IMG/VR virus record: IMGVR_UViG_3300013126_000028
Coordinates: 1-64,000 of that record
DNA from: a virus
Length of the DNA stretch: 64,000 bases
Reading direction: 5' to 3' (one strand)
A program made the translations under genes and the position numbers. Within the stretch, counting starts at the first letter, position 1. Each line of letters begins with the position of its first letter. Below the pieces are notes generated by a model. The model saw nothing but the letters and a program-made list of their open reading frames with translations, made no database searches and was not told the DNA's origin. Positions 17,410-26,574 of the stretch are shown piece after piece.

Positions 17410-17930
17410 TTTTTACTAGCAAATATCACTTTGCAAAGTCCGCTGGTATGAATTAAATCTATTTGCTCATTGATATGATATTTAAAAGATGGCAAGGTAT
17501 TGATAAAGTATTCATACATATCTTGTCCATGAGTTTCTATGTAGTACTCTTCTATTGAGCATATGTCGGATTCGTTCATTTTAAACAAAAATTTTTCGTT
17601 TGATTCTATATCAAATTTAACACAGTTTGGCTTATAAGTATCATATAAAAATTTAATATCATTTTCAGAATTAATGGATTTGAGAATAAATTCATATCTT
17701 AAATCATTTTGGTATTTGTTTTTGAACCACGAAATTTCTTCATGGTCTATATCTACGCCAATCACTTTGGTTGCTCCATTAAATATGAAATGTTCTGGTG
17801 TTGTCAACCAACTATCGTCTACTCTTTCTACCTTATTCCATCTACCACAACCAAGATCTAATACAATCTTATTTTTTACATTAATAAATTTCCAATGTTC
17901 TGCCGAGTTTTCATTATCTAATTTATGCAT
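17406..17930 (-). CDS. SAM-dependent methyltransferase (FkbM-like)
   Basis: 174 residues. VLDLGCGRW is the SAM-binding motif I, VIGVDID motif II, and CVKFDIESNE resembles the FkbM family motif. Small, without a C-terminal domain. Likely O- or N-methylates a sugar in this cluster. Confidence 0.72.
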   Translation of the reverse strand: MHKLDNENSAEHWKFINVKNKIVLDLGCGRWNKVERVDDSWLTTPEHFIFNGATKVIGVDIDHEEISWFKNKYQNDLRYEFILKSINSENDIKFLYDTYKPNCVKFDIESNEKFLFKMNESDICSIEEYYIETHGQDMYEYFINTLPSFKYHINEQIDLIHTSGLCKVIFASKK

Positions 17931-17943
17931 TATAATTTAATCC

Positions 17944-19683
17944 TTAAGATATATCTGTTAATTCTCCGGGAATAATTTTACCATTAATATCAATACCTTT
18001 AGCTTTAACTTTTGGTTCGTGTAATTCATTAGGGTCTGTGAATACTTCTACTATACACCTTTGTGGATTTTTAAAAACTTTAGACAAAGTACTATCTATA
18101 TTTTTATTAGACCTAATACTATAATATTTATATTGAAAACATTTCGCAACATCTTCAAATGACGGAATGGATACTCCTGTATTCTGATCTGTTGCAACTA
18201 AGTGTCCTTTAAAGAATGAATTTTGTGTTAATTTAATGGATAAATATCCTTCATTATTAATAATCACAATAATAATAGGTAAATTATGATATTTGATAGT
18301 TTCTAATTCTTGTAAATTCATCATAATACTACCATCGCCCTCGATACAAATAATTGGCTTTTTACAACCATAGTATGCTCCAATAGATGCTGGTAAGCCA
18401 TAGCCCATTGGTGCTGTTCCTTCATTACTAAATAATTGCTGATCTCTTGTAAGATTCATGGTTTTTAAAGGAACAACATGAGCTGTTCCATCACTAGTTA
18501 CTATAACAGAGTCTGGTTTAAGATATTTTTCGAGTTTTTTACTAAAAACATATGTACTAACATAGCTCTTTAATGATTCGTGTTTTGGCAAAACCAAGTT
18601 TTCTTGTGATCTTTTATCGACAACATATTTTTGCCACGACTCAATATTTGACCCAGTAATATCTTTTGATATAACAAAAAAATCTTTTAGATCGATTTTC
18701 CATTTATATGTTGTTTTACTAAAATTTAATTTGGTTAATTCGTTCTCATCTATATCAATTATTATCTTTTTAGCTAACGGAGCAAATTTTTGACTATCGT
18801 ATCCTATCATCTTAGGATTTAATCTCGATCCTAGTGATATAATCAGATCACTTTCTTGAATAAGACAATTAGAGGTTTTTTGCCCCAACAAGCCGAAACG
18901 ACCAGCATAATATTGATAATCGGTATTTATTATATCTATCGCAGAGTGTGGGCCGGACATAACCGGTATCTTTAATCTATTTAGTAATTCTTTTAATTGT
19001 TCTTTGGTTCCAGATGATTTAATTCCGCCGCCAATAACTATTACTGGTTTTTTAGATTCGGTAATTAATTTTTTTAATTTATGTAGATAATATTTGTTTT
19101 TTATTTTATTTAGTAAAGATTTTGTATTATTAGCATAATAATGATGTAAATCCTCGGGGTTAACTTCAGCGCTTTGAATATCTAATGGAATGTCGATCCA
19201 TACCGGCCCCTGACGATTACTGACAGCTAGATGATATGCCTTTTCTAATTCGTAAAGAATATTATTAGCATCTGATACTAAAACAGAATACTTAGTCATA
19301 CTCTTAACGGTATCTACTATATTAAATTCTTGTTGTCCAATTTGTCTACATCCAGTATTTTTGCTTAATTGATTTGTTGGAACCTGACCGGAGATAATTA
19401 TCATTGGTGCAGAATCTTGAAAAGCACACAATACTCCGGTTAATGCGTTAGTTCCTCCTGGTCCGGTAGTTACCAAAATGCACCCAGGTTTTAATTTTGT
19501 TTTTGCATAACCCTCTGCGGCCATAGCACATGCTTGTTCGTGATGATTACATATATATTTTATAGACGTGTTCTTTCCCAAAGAATCTGTTAGGTGCATA
19601 CATCCTCCGCCAGAAACTGTAAAAACAGTATCTATACCTTTTTCCGCTATAAAATTAAAAACCAAATCTGAGACTTTTATCAT
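17944..19683 (-). CDS. ThDP-dependent acetolactate-synthase-like enzyme
   Basis: 579 residues, full length for the family. Pyr domain with catalytic Glu in NHHEQACAMAAEGYAK, GPGGTNALTGV; central FAD/ADP-like domain (VIVIGGGIKSSG); PP domain with the ThDP-Mg motif GDGSIMMN...IINN. It resembles IlvB but sits among sugar genes, like YerE, the ThDP enzyme that adds a two-carbon branch to a 3,6-dideoxy-4-keto sugar. A similar job here is inferred from the neighbouring RfbH-like dehydratase. The four-base overlap with the NeuB-like gene shows coupling. Confidence 0.82.
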   Translation of the reverse strand: MIKVSDLVFNFIAEKGIDTVFTVSGGGCMHLTDSLGKNTSIKYICNHHEQACAMAAEGYAKTKLKPGCILVTTGPGGTNALTGVLCAFQDSAPMIIISGQVPTNQLSKNTGCRQIGQQEFNIVDTVKSMTKYSVLVSDANNILYELEKAYHLAVSNRQGPVWIDIPLDIQSAEVNPEDLHHYYANNTKSLLNKIKNKYYLHKLKKLITESKKPVIVIGGGIKSSGTKEQLKELLNRLKIPVMSGPHSAIDIINTDYQYYAGRFGLLGQKTSNCLIQESDLIISLGSRLNPKMIGYDSQKFAPLAKKIIIDIDENELTKLNFSKTTYKWKIDLKDFFVISKDITGSNIESWQKYVVDKRSQENLVLPKHESLKSYVSTYVFSKKLEKYLKPDSVIVTSDGTAHVVPLKTMNLTRDQQLFSNEGTAPMGYGLPASIGAYYGCKKPIICIEGDGSIMMNLQELETIKYHNLPIIIVIINNEGYLSIKLTQNSFFKGHLVATDQNTGVSIPSFEDVAKCFQYKYYSIRSNKNIDSTLSKVFKNPQRCIVEVFTDPNELHEPKVKAKGIDINGKIIPGELTDIS

Positions 19684-20750
19684 TCTATATCATTTTTTGT
19701 AAGAGGATCATCTTTTTTAAGATTGTTTTTAGCCACACAATCTTTTTCTATAAAATTACGTGAAGATAGTTGACCTATTTCTTTTTGATATGGAACTGCG
19801 CTATACAGATCGTCGATAATAATTTTTTCACCTTTTTTAATATTTTTCTTTAGGTATAGTCCACGATACAATGATTCAAGATACTCTGTTTCTTTTTGAT
19901 CTATGGTTCTTCTTTCGTCACAGGATGTACCACACATTGTTTGTGCAGTATGAAAAGCTTTAAACCATTCGTCTATTTGGTCTGGTAAAGAACAATAACT
20001 AGATACTTCTTTTTGAATATGGTTTTTTGGATATGGTAAATCTATATGTCTTTCCCATGTCCTAGCGCCTTTTGCATAAGAAATTAACATAGACGAGTGC
20101 CAGTCATGATACTCGTGGGTTGATAATCCTATGGTTAGATTGGGATATTTATTTTTTAAGTAGTCTATTTGATCTAACTCTAGTTCATTATCTTCGCTTG
20201 GATATTTAGAAACACAATGATTTAATGCTAATAGTATTTGTCTATTTAAGAAAAATTTAACACTATCGTCTATTTGTTTTTCATTGGCCCCGCCAGTAGA
20301 TAATATAACAGGTTTTTTTGTTGATGCTATTTTTTGCAAAAGTACCCAATCATTTAGATCTGAACTAGCGACTTTGATTATGGGCATATCAAATTTAACA
20401 CATAAATCTACAGAAGATTCATCAAAAGCTGTTGCCATAGGTATACAACCATTGTCTTTAATATAATCAACAAGCTCTTTGAATTCACTTTGTGATAATT
20501 TAGTTTGACTAGTTTTTTCTATATATCTTAGTCTTTTTGGTAAGCTATTAAGATCTTTTTCTTTTTTAGCTTTAAAGTCTTTATGAATAAAACTATCTAC
20601 ATCACGGAACTGAAGTTTAATTGAAGCTTTAATATTATTATCTTTAACTACTCTAGAGAATTCTTTAATGATTTTTTTACCTCTAGATACTGAACCCCAG
20701 TGGTTATTAGCTAATTCTAAAACAAAAAGATTAGTAAAAATATTATTCAT
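19680..20750 (-). CDS. NeuB-like nonulosonate synthase with SAF domain
   Basis: 356 residues. LELANNHWGSVSRGKKII is the NeuB opening (ExxxNHxG), KLQFRD, PIIKVASSDLNDW, VILSTGGA, then IGLSTHEY and ARTWERHIDL. The C-terminal 60 residues are an antifreeze-like SAF domain (YLKKNIKKGEKI). NeuB condenses phosphoenolpyruvate with an N-acyl sugar to sialic, legionaminic or related acids. Start set at the ATGA overlap with the HAD gene. No CMP-sugar synthetase is seen in the window. Confidence 0.85.
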   Translation of the reverse strand: MNNIFTNLFVLELANNHWGSVSRGKKIIKEFSRVVKDNNIKASIKLQFRDVDSFIHKDFKAKKEKDLNSLPKRLRYIEKTSQTKLSQSEFKELVDYIKDNGCIPMATAFDESSVDLCVKFDMPIIKVASSDLNDWVLLQKIASTKKPVILSTGGANEKQIDDSVKFFLNRQILLALNHCVSKYPSEDNELELDQIDYLKNKYPNLTIGLSTHEYHDWHSSMLISYAKGARTWERHIDLPYPKNHIQKEVSSYCSLPDQIDEWFKAFHTAQTMCGTSCDERRTIDQKETEYLESLYRGLYLKKNIKKGEKIIIDDLYSAVPYQKEIGQLSSRNFIEKDCVAKNNLKKDDPLTKNDIE

Positions 20751-21040
20751 AACCAATCCTTAGTATTCATGTTTTTATCATCAATAAATAAATCATAATA
20801 TGGCTTACCGAATTTAATTTCATGATACTTAACACCCCACTCCTTGAATTGTTTTTCTGTAACACTTCTCCAGTCTATTCTACTTACTGTTCCTCTGGCA
20901 GTCCAATAGACTATAGTATGTCCGTCGTCATAAAGTTTATTTGCTTTTGATATATTTTCTATAATAGGAGTACTACTTGTATAGTCTGGCTTATTAGGAC
21001 TGTGGCAGATAGTTTCGTCAATATCGATATATATGATCAT
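20747..21040 (-). CDS. HAD-like phosphatase, minimal
   Basis: 97 residues. IIYIDIDETICHSP is HAD motif I (DxDxT), VYWTARG motif II, and DLFIDDKN motif IV; no cap domain. Such small HAD proteins are common in capsule and sialic-acid clusters, where they dephosphorylate sugar phosphates. Directly coupled to the NeuB-like gene by a four-base overlap. Confidence 0.8.
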   Translation of the reverse strand: MIIYIDIDETICHSPNKPDYTSSTPIIENISKANKLYDDGHTIVYWTARGTVSRIDWRSVTEKQFKEWGVKYHEIKFGKPYYDLFIDDKNMNTKDWL

Positions 21041-21041
21041 T

Positions 21042-21788
21042 TTAATTAAATTTACTAGTTGTATTAGTTATTCTTGGTATATTAAATTGTAGATTTGATT
21101 CTGATAAAGGAATATTTTTATCTTTAAAATACTTGGTTAATGGCGGTTCAAAATCTACATTTATATAATCATGGTCATACCAATAAGATTCTATATGGTC
21201 GTAATATTGAGATCTAAGTTCAACATAATTAATATTTCCGTGAAAAAATATGTCTTGCCTAAAATTATCTCTAGAATGTTTAGTTTTTGATAATACTAAA
21301 TTTGGATTTTCAAATTCTTTAGTATCAAGTTTTGATATAAAGTTTATATCTAATCTGGAACAAAAAAACCTATCATATCTGTCATATTCTTTAGCAATAT
21401 CAAAAATGGTTTTAAAAGCATACAATATATATTTTGCTACAAATCTTGATGCTGTTTGATGATTCCATTGAGGATGATTTTCATATTTTGGTATGGCCCA
21501 TTTATGGGGTATTTCGTCCCAACTTGGGTCTTTTTCTATTATTATTTTTTTAGGATTGTATGTTGCTTTAATACGATCAAAATCTGGAGTCTTTGATCCT
21601 TCGTTTTTTAATGTTTCTGCCATAGGTCTATTCCAATCATTGCACCAAGAAGTTGTACCGGCGTTCGTCCTATCCCATGTATGAATAAAAATATCTCCTG
21701 GCATAACATTATAAATATTTTGATAAAAATTTTCATAACATTTTTCCCACGTTCTACTATGTCCTGAAAAAATATATGCTATTTTCAT
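21042..21788 (-). CDS. Probable glycosyltransferase of surface-polysaccharide type
   Basis: 248 residues starting MKIAYIFSGHSRTWEKC, then GDIFIHTWD and FFCSRLDINF, a pattern I associate with a family of uncharacterised polysaccharide-cluster transferases. Family identity is tentative, although position between RmlB-like and HAD genes supports a glycan role. Confidence 0.65.
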   Translation of the reverse strand: MKIAYIFSGHSRTWEKCYENFYQNIYNVMPGDIFIHTWDRTNAGTTSWCNDWNRPMAETLKNEGSKTPDFDRIKATYNPKKIIIEKDPSWDEIPHKWAIPKYENHPQWNHQTASRFVAKYILYAFKTIFDIAKEYDRYDRFFCSRLDINFISKLDTKEFENPNLVLSKTKHSRDNFRQDIFFHGNINYVELRSQYYDHIESYWYDHDYINVDFEPPLTKYFKDKNIPLSESNLQFNIPRITNTTSKFN

Positions 21789-21792
21789 GTAA

Positions 21793-22737
21793 TCACCATA
21801 TAAACTTATTATTGTAATAAGATATTATATCTGATAATTCATCGTCAAAAATCTTAATTGGCTCCCAGCCAAGATTTCTTAATTTAGAATCATCTAAAGC
21901 ATATCTTACGTCTTGTCCACTTCTATTATAAGACAAATCTATATAATCTTCTATATCAGAATAACCACTAATGTTTAATATTTTTTTTACCGTTTCTATA
22001 TTTGATTGCTCAAAACCTCCACATATATTATATATTTCGTTTTTTACTCCAGATTGTATCATAGTAATAATTGCTCTAGCAGTATCTTCTGCATGTAACC
22101 AATTTCTAATTGGTGTTCCATTATTATGTAAGGGAATTTTTCGACCAAGTTTAATATATTTACAAGTTTTAGGTATTAGTTTTTCTACATATTGACCAAT
22201 TCCATAATTATTAGTCGGTCTAGCAATAATATACGGGATATTATGAGTTCGCCCCCATGCAAGTATTAACATATCTGCTGCTGCTTTTGTGGCAGCATAA
22301 GGATTGGACGGTTTTAAGATGTCGTTCTCTGTATGATCGCCACTAATAATATCTCCATAAACTTCGTCTGTGCTAATATGTAACAACGTTGGTTTTATAA
22401 AATTTTCTTGTCTATAATTTTGTATTAGTTTTAATAGATTATGAACCCCATCTATATTAGATTTTACAAAATCGTCGCTATTAGCTATTGAATTACCAAC
22501 ATGGGTTTCTGCTGCTGTATTAATTATATAATCGCAGTCATATAGAAATTTTAGATCGTTTATATCACACTTAACAAACGAAAAATTTTCAAACGAATTA
22601 AACTCTTTTAATAATTCATCATTCGCAGCATACGTTATCTTGTCAACTCCTTTTACATACCAGCCTTTATTTAGACATAATCTAGTTATGTGAGAACCTA
22701 TGAATCCTAAACATCCTGTTATATATACTATTTTCAT
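21793..22737 (-). CDS. rfbB: dTDP-glucose 4,6-dehydratase-like (RmlB family)
   Basis: 314 residues of extended SDR: VYITGCLGFIGSH (NAD loop), AAETHVGNSI, HISTDEVYGD, the catalytic NPYAATKAAADML and ARPTNNYG, all RmlB signatures. It would produce a nucleotide 4-keto-6-deoxyhexose, the substrate type for the dehydratase, ThDP and SDR enzymes downstream in the same operon. The nucleotide carrier cannot be told from sequence alone. Confidence 0.85.
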   Translation of the reverse strand: MKIVYITGCLGFIGSHITRLCLNKGWYVKGVDKITYAANDELLKEFNSFENFSFVKCDINDLKFLYDCDYIINTAAETHVGNSIANSDDFVKSNIDGVHNLLKLIQNYRQENFIKPTLLHISTDEVYGDIISGDHTENDILKPSNPYAATKAAADMLILAWGRTHNIPYIIARPTNNYGIGQYVEKLIPKTCKYIKLGRKIPLHNNGTPIRNWLHAEDTARAIITMIQSGVKNEIYNICGGFEQSNIETVKKILNISGYSDIEDYIDLSYNRSGQDVRYALDDSKLRNLGWEPIKIFDDELSDIISYYNNKFIW

Positions 22738-22750
22738 TTTTAACCTTAAC

Positions 22751-23554
22751 CTAGCACCATATCAAGTTATAATATGAGCTATATAATGAATACGCAGGAT
22801 CATTTTCGTCTAGCAAATATCTATTTTGATAAAAAGACATTTGAGATGGGTTGGTTTCTTTGTTTAGGCCAGAAAAGTGTATGGTTGTTAATTTTTTATT
22901 ATCAATATACCAAATATTATCTTTAATTTCTAGTTTTCTTTGTTTTATATTCCAGTATGCTACATTGTATCCTGGATGTCTAAATATTTTTGTATTACTA
23001 TCAAAATCCGCAGCAAATCTAAGCCATCCTTGTTCGTTAAAAAACCCGTGACCGGGACTCATAATAGGATATAAAGAAGTTTGTAATTTCCACCATTTAA
23101 TGAAATCTAATCCTTCTTGAGAAGCTGCCCACATACCAGTATTATAATTACCAGCAAGAGCTATGGTGTTGTGTGCTGGTAGACAATTGTCATTTGGTAA
23201 AGGTTTTGTAATATGTGGTATAACTAATATTGAGCTATGTTCTAAATTTTCTTGAAGATCATTATAATTATTGTATGTATAAATATCTCCATCTATAAAA
23301 ACAACTGATTTAAAATTTAATTTTTCGAGTACATATTCTACAACAGCTACTCTTCCAACAGTTAGCCAGTTATTTTCTAATAAACCAAGATCTTTAGGAG
23401 TTAATATTATATCAACTAAATTTGTACAATTAATATCATCCGTTAATAAAACTATAGTATAATCAGGATTATGAATACGACACGATGTAATTGCATGTTT
23501 ACCTTGATTTATGTAGTTTTTATCAAAGATTAAACACACCGCTTTATTATTCAT
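22751..23554 (-). CDS. Glycosyltransferase, GT8-like
   Basis: 267 residues. CLIFDKNYINQGKHAITSCR and VVFIDGDIYTYNN give the GT8-like fold with its DxD metal motif (DGD). HNTIALAGNYNTGMWAASQEG and the C-terminal HFSGLNKET (family HFxGxxKPW) fit. First gene of the sugar operon in transcription order after the macro-domain gene. Confidence 0.75.
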   Translation of the reverse strand: MNNKAVCLIFDKNYINQGKHAITSCRIHNPDYTIVLLTDDINCTNLVDIILTPKDLGLLENNWLTVGRVAVVEYVLEKLNFKSVVFIDGDIYTYNNYNDLQENLEHSSILVIPHITKPLPNDNCLPAHNTIALAGNYNTGMWAASQEGLDFIKWWKLQTSLYPIMSPGHGFFNEQGWLRFAADFDSNTKIFRHPGYNVAYWNIKQRKLEIKDNIWYIDNKKLTTIHFSGLNKETNPSQMSFYQNRYLLDENDPAYSLYSSYYNLIWC

Positions 23555-23572
23555 AGATACCTTAACTGTTGT

Positions 23573-24106
23573 CTAGCGTATGTGAATCGTAACAACGCTA
23601 TTTGTCCAAATATCTTCTATAAGTTTTTCTATAAACTTCCATTCTCCTCCAGCTAATCCACTTCCAAATTTGGGAGCATGAATATAGCTTTTGTCGATAT
23701 CGTTATTCTTATTTTCAATATCCACAAACTTTTTAACCTCTATCATAGTTTTAACTAGAGCGGCATAATTTAATGGTCTATTGTTCTTTTTACTAATAAT
23801 TCCATTTTGGGCTATCATATTAGCAAAAACTATTTTACCGTTAGTTTTACCGTTAGTATTTACAGTTACAAATTGAACGTATCCTAAAGATGCTTTTTGG
23901 CCCAAAAGATAAAAATTCTCTTGGACTATTGGATAGTGATCATTAATATATTTGGTAAATCCACCACCAAAAACACCAATATTGTTGCACACATGCGGGA
24001 CTACTATTAGGTTGGTTTTATTCTCTTGTAGAACTTTTTCTATAGTTTCAAAAATATCTTCATTAGAATATAGTATTTTATTATTATAATTTTCTTTAAG
24101 TTTCAT
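23573..24106 (-). CDS. Macro-domain protein (ADP-ribose binding)
   Basis: 177 residues. VVPHVCNNIGVFGGGFTKYI is the first ADP-ribose binding loop of Poa1-type macro domains, and YIHAPKFGSGLAGGEWKFIEKLI is the second. Related proteins hydrolyse ADP-ribose-1''-phosphate or remove ADP-ribosyl groups. In a phage it could serve RNA-repair by-product clearance or counter host ADP-ribosylation or NAD-based defence; this is inference. Confidence 0.8.
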   Translation of the reverse strand: MKLKENYNNKILYSNEDIFETIEKVLQENKTNLIVVPHVCNNIGVFGGGFTKYINDHYPIVQENFYLLGQKASLGYVQFVTVNTNGKTNGKIVFANMIAQNGIISKKNNRPLNYAALVKTMIEVKKFVDIENKNNDIDKSYIHAPKFGSGLAGGEWKFIEKLIEDIWTNSVVTIHIR

Positions 24107-24347
24107 GTTTGTTCCATTTCCCTAAAGGACACTCTTGATCCGCCCACGCCAATTTATTTAAAAAGATATTCTTATCTGATATATTACATCCACAAACACT
24201 GCATTCTTTTTCTTTACTGTTATACTTATCACAATCTAAACATATTTTATATCTATATTGTATAACTTTATTTCCACTTTTAGGAAATCCTCTATATATG
24301 TGCCAAAATAAAGACTTGGCAAAATTTTTTAATCTTAAATAGAACAC
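24096..24347 (-). CDS. Zinc-ribbon protein, conserved phage type
   Basis: 83 residues with CLDCDKYN, then CSVCGCNISDK and CPLGKW: two CxxC pairs plus the terminal Cys. This short Cys pattern ending in CPxGKW is frequent in phage genomes near glycan genes. Function unknown. Confidence 0.75.
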   Translation of the reverse strand: MFYLRLKNFAKSLFWHIYRGFPKSGNKVIQYRYKICLDCDKYNSKEKECSVCGCNISDKNIFLNKLAWADQECPLGKWNKHET

Positions 24348-24574
24348 TACTGACCTTTTTCCGTAACTTTAATAGGATATATATTATTGTTAGAGTCTAA
24401 TCCATATATTGGGAATACTTCCACCATAACGTTAGACTCCAACCATTGTCCAGAACCATCCTTTAATGAATAGCACAATCTATTACCATTAGTTTTAAAA
24501 TCATAAGTCAATAGATACTGATTGTTCTTATATTCAAAACAATCTCCCGGTTTAATTTCTTCAATATATTTCAT
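24347..24574 (-). CDS. Hypothetical protein
   Basis: 75 residues, beta-rich small domain (KPGDCFEYKNNQYLLTYDF), SH3-like in appearance. Overlaps neighbours by one and 14 bases. Unassigned. Confidence 0.65.
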   Translation of the reverse strand: MKYIEEIKPGDCFEYKNNQYLLTYDFKTNGNRLCYSLKDGSGQWLESNVMVEVFPIYGLDSNNNIYPIKVTEKGQ

Positions 24575-24758
24575 CGGTCCAATCTTCCCATTTTTCTTCT
24601 TCTTCCATTTCCTCTAGTTTCTTTTTGAGATTTTGCTTATTAAGCTTTTTAAATCTTTGTTCCTCATTAAAATCGCTAGAGTATTTTTTATCTTTCTTTT
24701 TGCTGTCTAATTTTTCTTTGCGAAAAGATTTTCTATCAAAACTATCAAAGTCTTTCAT
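24561..24758 (-). CDS. Small charged helical protein
   Basis: 65 residues composed almost entirely of Lys, Glu, Asp and aromatic residues (KKKLEEMEEEEKWEDW). Probable single long helix. It is retained between two genes with tight spacing. Unassigned. Confidence 0.6.
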   Translation of the reverse strand: MKDFDSFDRKSFRKEKLDSKKKDKKYSSDFNEEQRFKKLNKQNLKKKLEEMEEEEKWEDWTDEIY

Positions 24759-24759
24759 T

Positions 24760-25512
24760 TTATTTTTTAGTTTTATTTTCCTCTATCCAAGATATAAACT
24801 TTTTTACCCTAGTGTGGCCTGACTGTTCATTATACTTGCTTTTGGGAGATCTGTCAATAGCAGTAATACAAGAATTAATTCCTGCTAACTGATTATTAAT
24901 AAAAAGACCTCCTCCACTATCTCCACTAGCAATAAAAAATTCTAGCGAAGTTCTAGTTTTATCTTGTGGTTTAGAGGGGCTGCATATTAATAAATCGCTA
25001 TCTAGAGAATCTATAACATTTGATCCTGCTCGTTTTTTGTCGTCCCACCAATGTGCTCCAGTATTAAAATTTCCCGTTAATCCATATCCAGCAATACAAC
25101 ATACTTTTCCAACTTCTTCTTCATTTTTATTATACAAAGATGGATAGAACTTTAAATTAAAAGATTCTTCACAATAACCTATTGCAATGTCTGCTGTTCC
25201 ATATTGTTTTTCATTAAAATCTTTATGAATTATTACTATTGATAACGAGTATTTTTCACCATTAAAATAAACAGAACAAGATTTACTGTTTTGTACAACA
25301 TGAGCAGCAGTTAATATATGATGGTCATCTATAGCTACAGCAGAAGCACAAAATTTTGTATCATCCTCATATTTTCCGCATATTTTTCCAACATAATGAA
25401 AATCTTTAGCATAATTGACGTATTTACTATCTGGAACATTTGGATCTATTGTTCCTGCAAAACTTGACGACAAATTAATAAATAAGATGATAAATAAGAT
25501 TTTTTTGAACAT
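24760..25512 (-). CDS. Secreted trypsin-like serine protease (S1)
   Basis: 250 residues. The N-terminus is a clear signal peptide (FKKILFIILFINLSSSFAG). The catalytic triad is visible: His in LTAAHVV, Asp in TADIAIGY, Ser in ASGDSGGGLF. GYGLTG and paired cysteines also match chymotrypsin-fold proteases. It should act in the periplasm or outside the cell. A secreted protease in a phage genome is unusual. Possible roles are host-envelope processing or exclusion; this is inference. A TATAAATA-like box precedes it. Confidence 0.85.
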   Translation of the reverse strand: MFKKILFIILFINLSSSFAGTIDPNVPDSKYVNYAKDFHYVGKICGKYEDDTKFCASAVAIDDHHILTAAHVVQNSKSCSVYFNGEKYSLSIVIIHKDFNEKQYGTADIAIGYCEESFNLKFYPSLYNKNEEEVGKVCCIAGYGLTGNFNTGAHWWDDKKRAGSNVIDSLDSDLLICSPSKPQDKTRTSLEFFIASGDSGGGLFINNQLAGINSCITAIDRSPKSKYNEQSGHTRVKKFISWIEENKTKK

Positions 25513-25548
25513 ATTACCCCTCCAAATATTTGAGTAAATCGTCCGTCT

Positions 25549-25562
25549 TATTTATATACACC
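25549..25562 (-). promoter_or_regulatory. GGTGTATATAAATA late-type promoter
   Basis: The minus strand reads GGTGTATATAAATA, containing a perfect T4-type late box TATAAATA, 37 bases before the protease ATG and followed by a GGAGGGG ribosome-binding site. Best member of the GGTGTAT motif set. Confidence 0.5.
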
Positions 25563-25565
25563 TAA

Positions 25566-26564
25566 TTATAAGACTTTAGCCGCTATTAAACATCCTTTTG
25601 CTACAGAATGAATAGGATCATTAGCATGAACCACCTCTTTTATTGGTAGAGGAAAGTTATTTTCTATTAGTTTTTTATGAAAAGTTTCTACATAACCTTT
25701 GGCTAACGATGTTCCTCCAGCAACCACTATCTTAAGAGGTTCTTTAAACTTCGGTAAACTTTTGTGATCTGTTAAGGCAAACGCTAATTGTTTAGTGGTA
25801 TAATCAATTAGTCTTTCATAATAAGAACTTACTGCTACTAATATAGGATTATCATTATTTTCTCCTATAACAAATCCGCCCGCTTCTTTTTCCGCTTGAA
25901 CAACAGTATCTTTTTCTCCTGTTGCAATAGAGGTCATTCTGTCGATCCAATCCCCGCTACGCACAGTAGACAGTTTAACTGTTGGCTCACCGTTTAACAT
26001 AACACAAATATTTTGCATACCACTCCCGGCCGACACAGAGATTCCAGTATAATCATCATTCTCTAATTCTGCATAACAAATTGCTTCTGCTTCATTAATA
26101 GCCCTAGCGTCATAACCACATTCTGTAAAAATTGATTTTAAGACATCTTCATGATATCCAATATCAAAATCTTCGTCTTCTACATCTACTGGTTGAGCAG
26201 GAACGCAGAAAACTAACTTTTCCCCTGGTTCTGATGGACTACCAGCAACTTCTTTTAAGATAAAGGCTAAAATTCTTTTAGCATCTTTTTCTTTTGCCGA
26301 AACTACTCCTTTATACATTGGCCTTTTAGCGTTATCATTTCTTTCTATAGCTTTTTCTATAGCATCTTTACCTAATATGATAAATGAACCGTCACTATCT
26401 TTAATAAAAGTTTTGCTCGCTAATCCTTTTTCTATCATTTTAGTTGCTACTGGAGTAGTAGGTTTGATAACATAAAAGGCATCTCTAAAATCTTTGTATT
26501 CTATTTGACCCTCATTATCTTTGGCTTTTACTATAAAGCTAGTACCAACATCTATCCCGATCAT
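25566..26564 (-). CDS. Actin/Hsp70-fold ATPase
   Basis: 332 residues. Phosphate 1 loop IGIDVGTSF, connect region and phosphate 2 region TGISVSAGSG, adenosine motif IVVAGGTSLAKGY. This is the ParM/MreB/FtsA-type actin fold. Phage members form filaments or act like small DnaK-type ATPases. There is no substrate-binding domain of Hsp70. It is followed in the operon by a small membrane protein, which might anchor it. Confidence 0.78.
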   Translation of the reverse strand: MIGIDVGTSFIVKAKDNEGQIEYKDFRDAFYVIKPTTPVATKMIEKGLASKTFIKDSDGSFIILGKDAIEKAIERNDNAKRPMYKGVVSAKEKDAKRILAFILKEVAGSPSEPGEKLVFCVPAQPVDVEDEDFDIGYHEDVLKSIFTECGYDARAINEAEAICYAELENDDYTGISVSAGSGMQNICVMLNGEPTVKLSTVRSGDWIDRMTSIATGEKDTVVQAEKEAGGFVIGENNDNPILVAVSSYYERLIDYTTKQLAFALTDHKSLPKFKEPLKIVVAGGTSLAKGYVETFHKKLIENNFPLPIKEVVHANDPIHSVAKGCLIAAKVL

Positions 26565-26574
26565 GTTATACCTC

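Noticed and set aside
20747-20756. TTG start two codons upstream for the NeuB-like gene
   Set aside because: ATG 20750 gives the usual ATGA coupling with the HAD gene stop.
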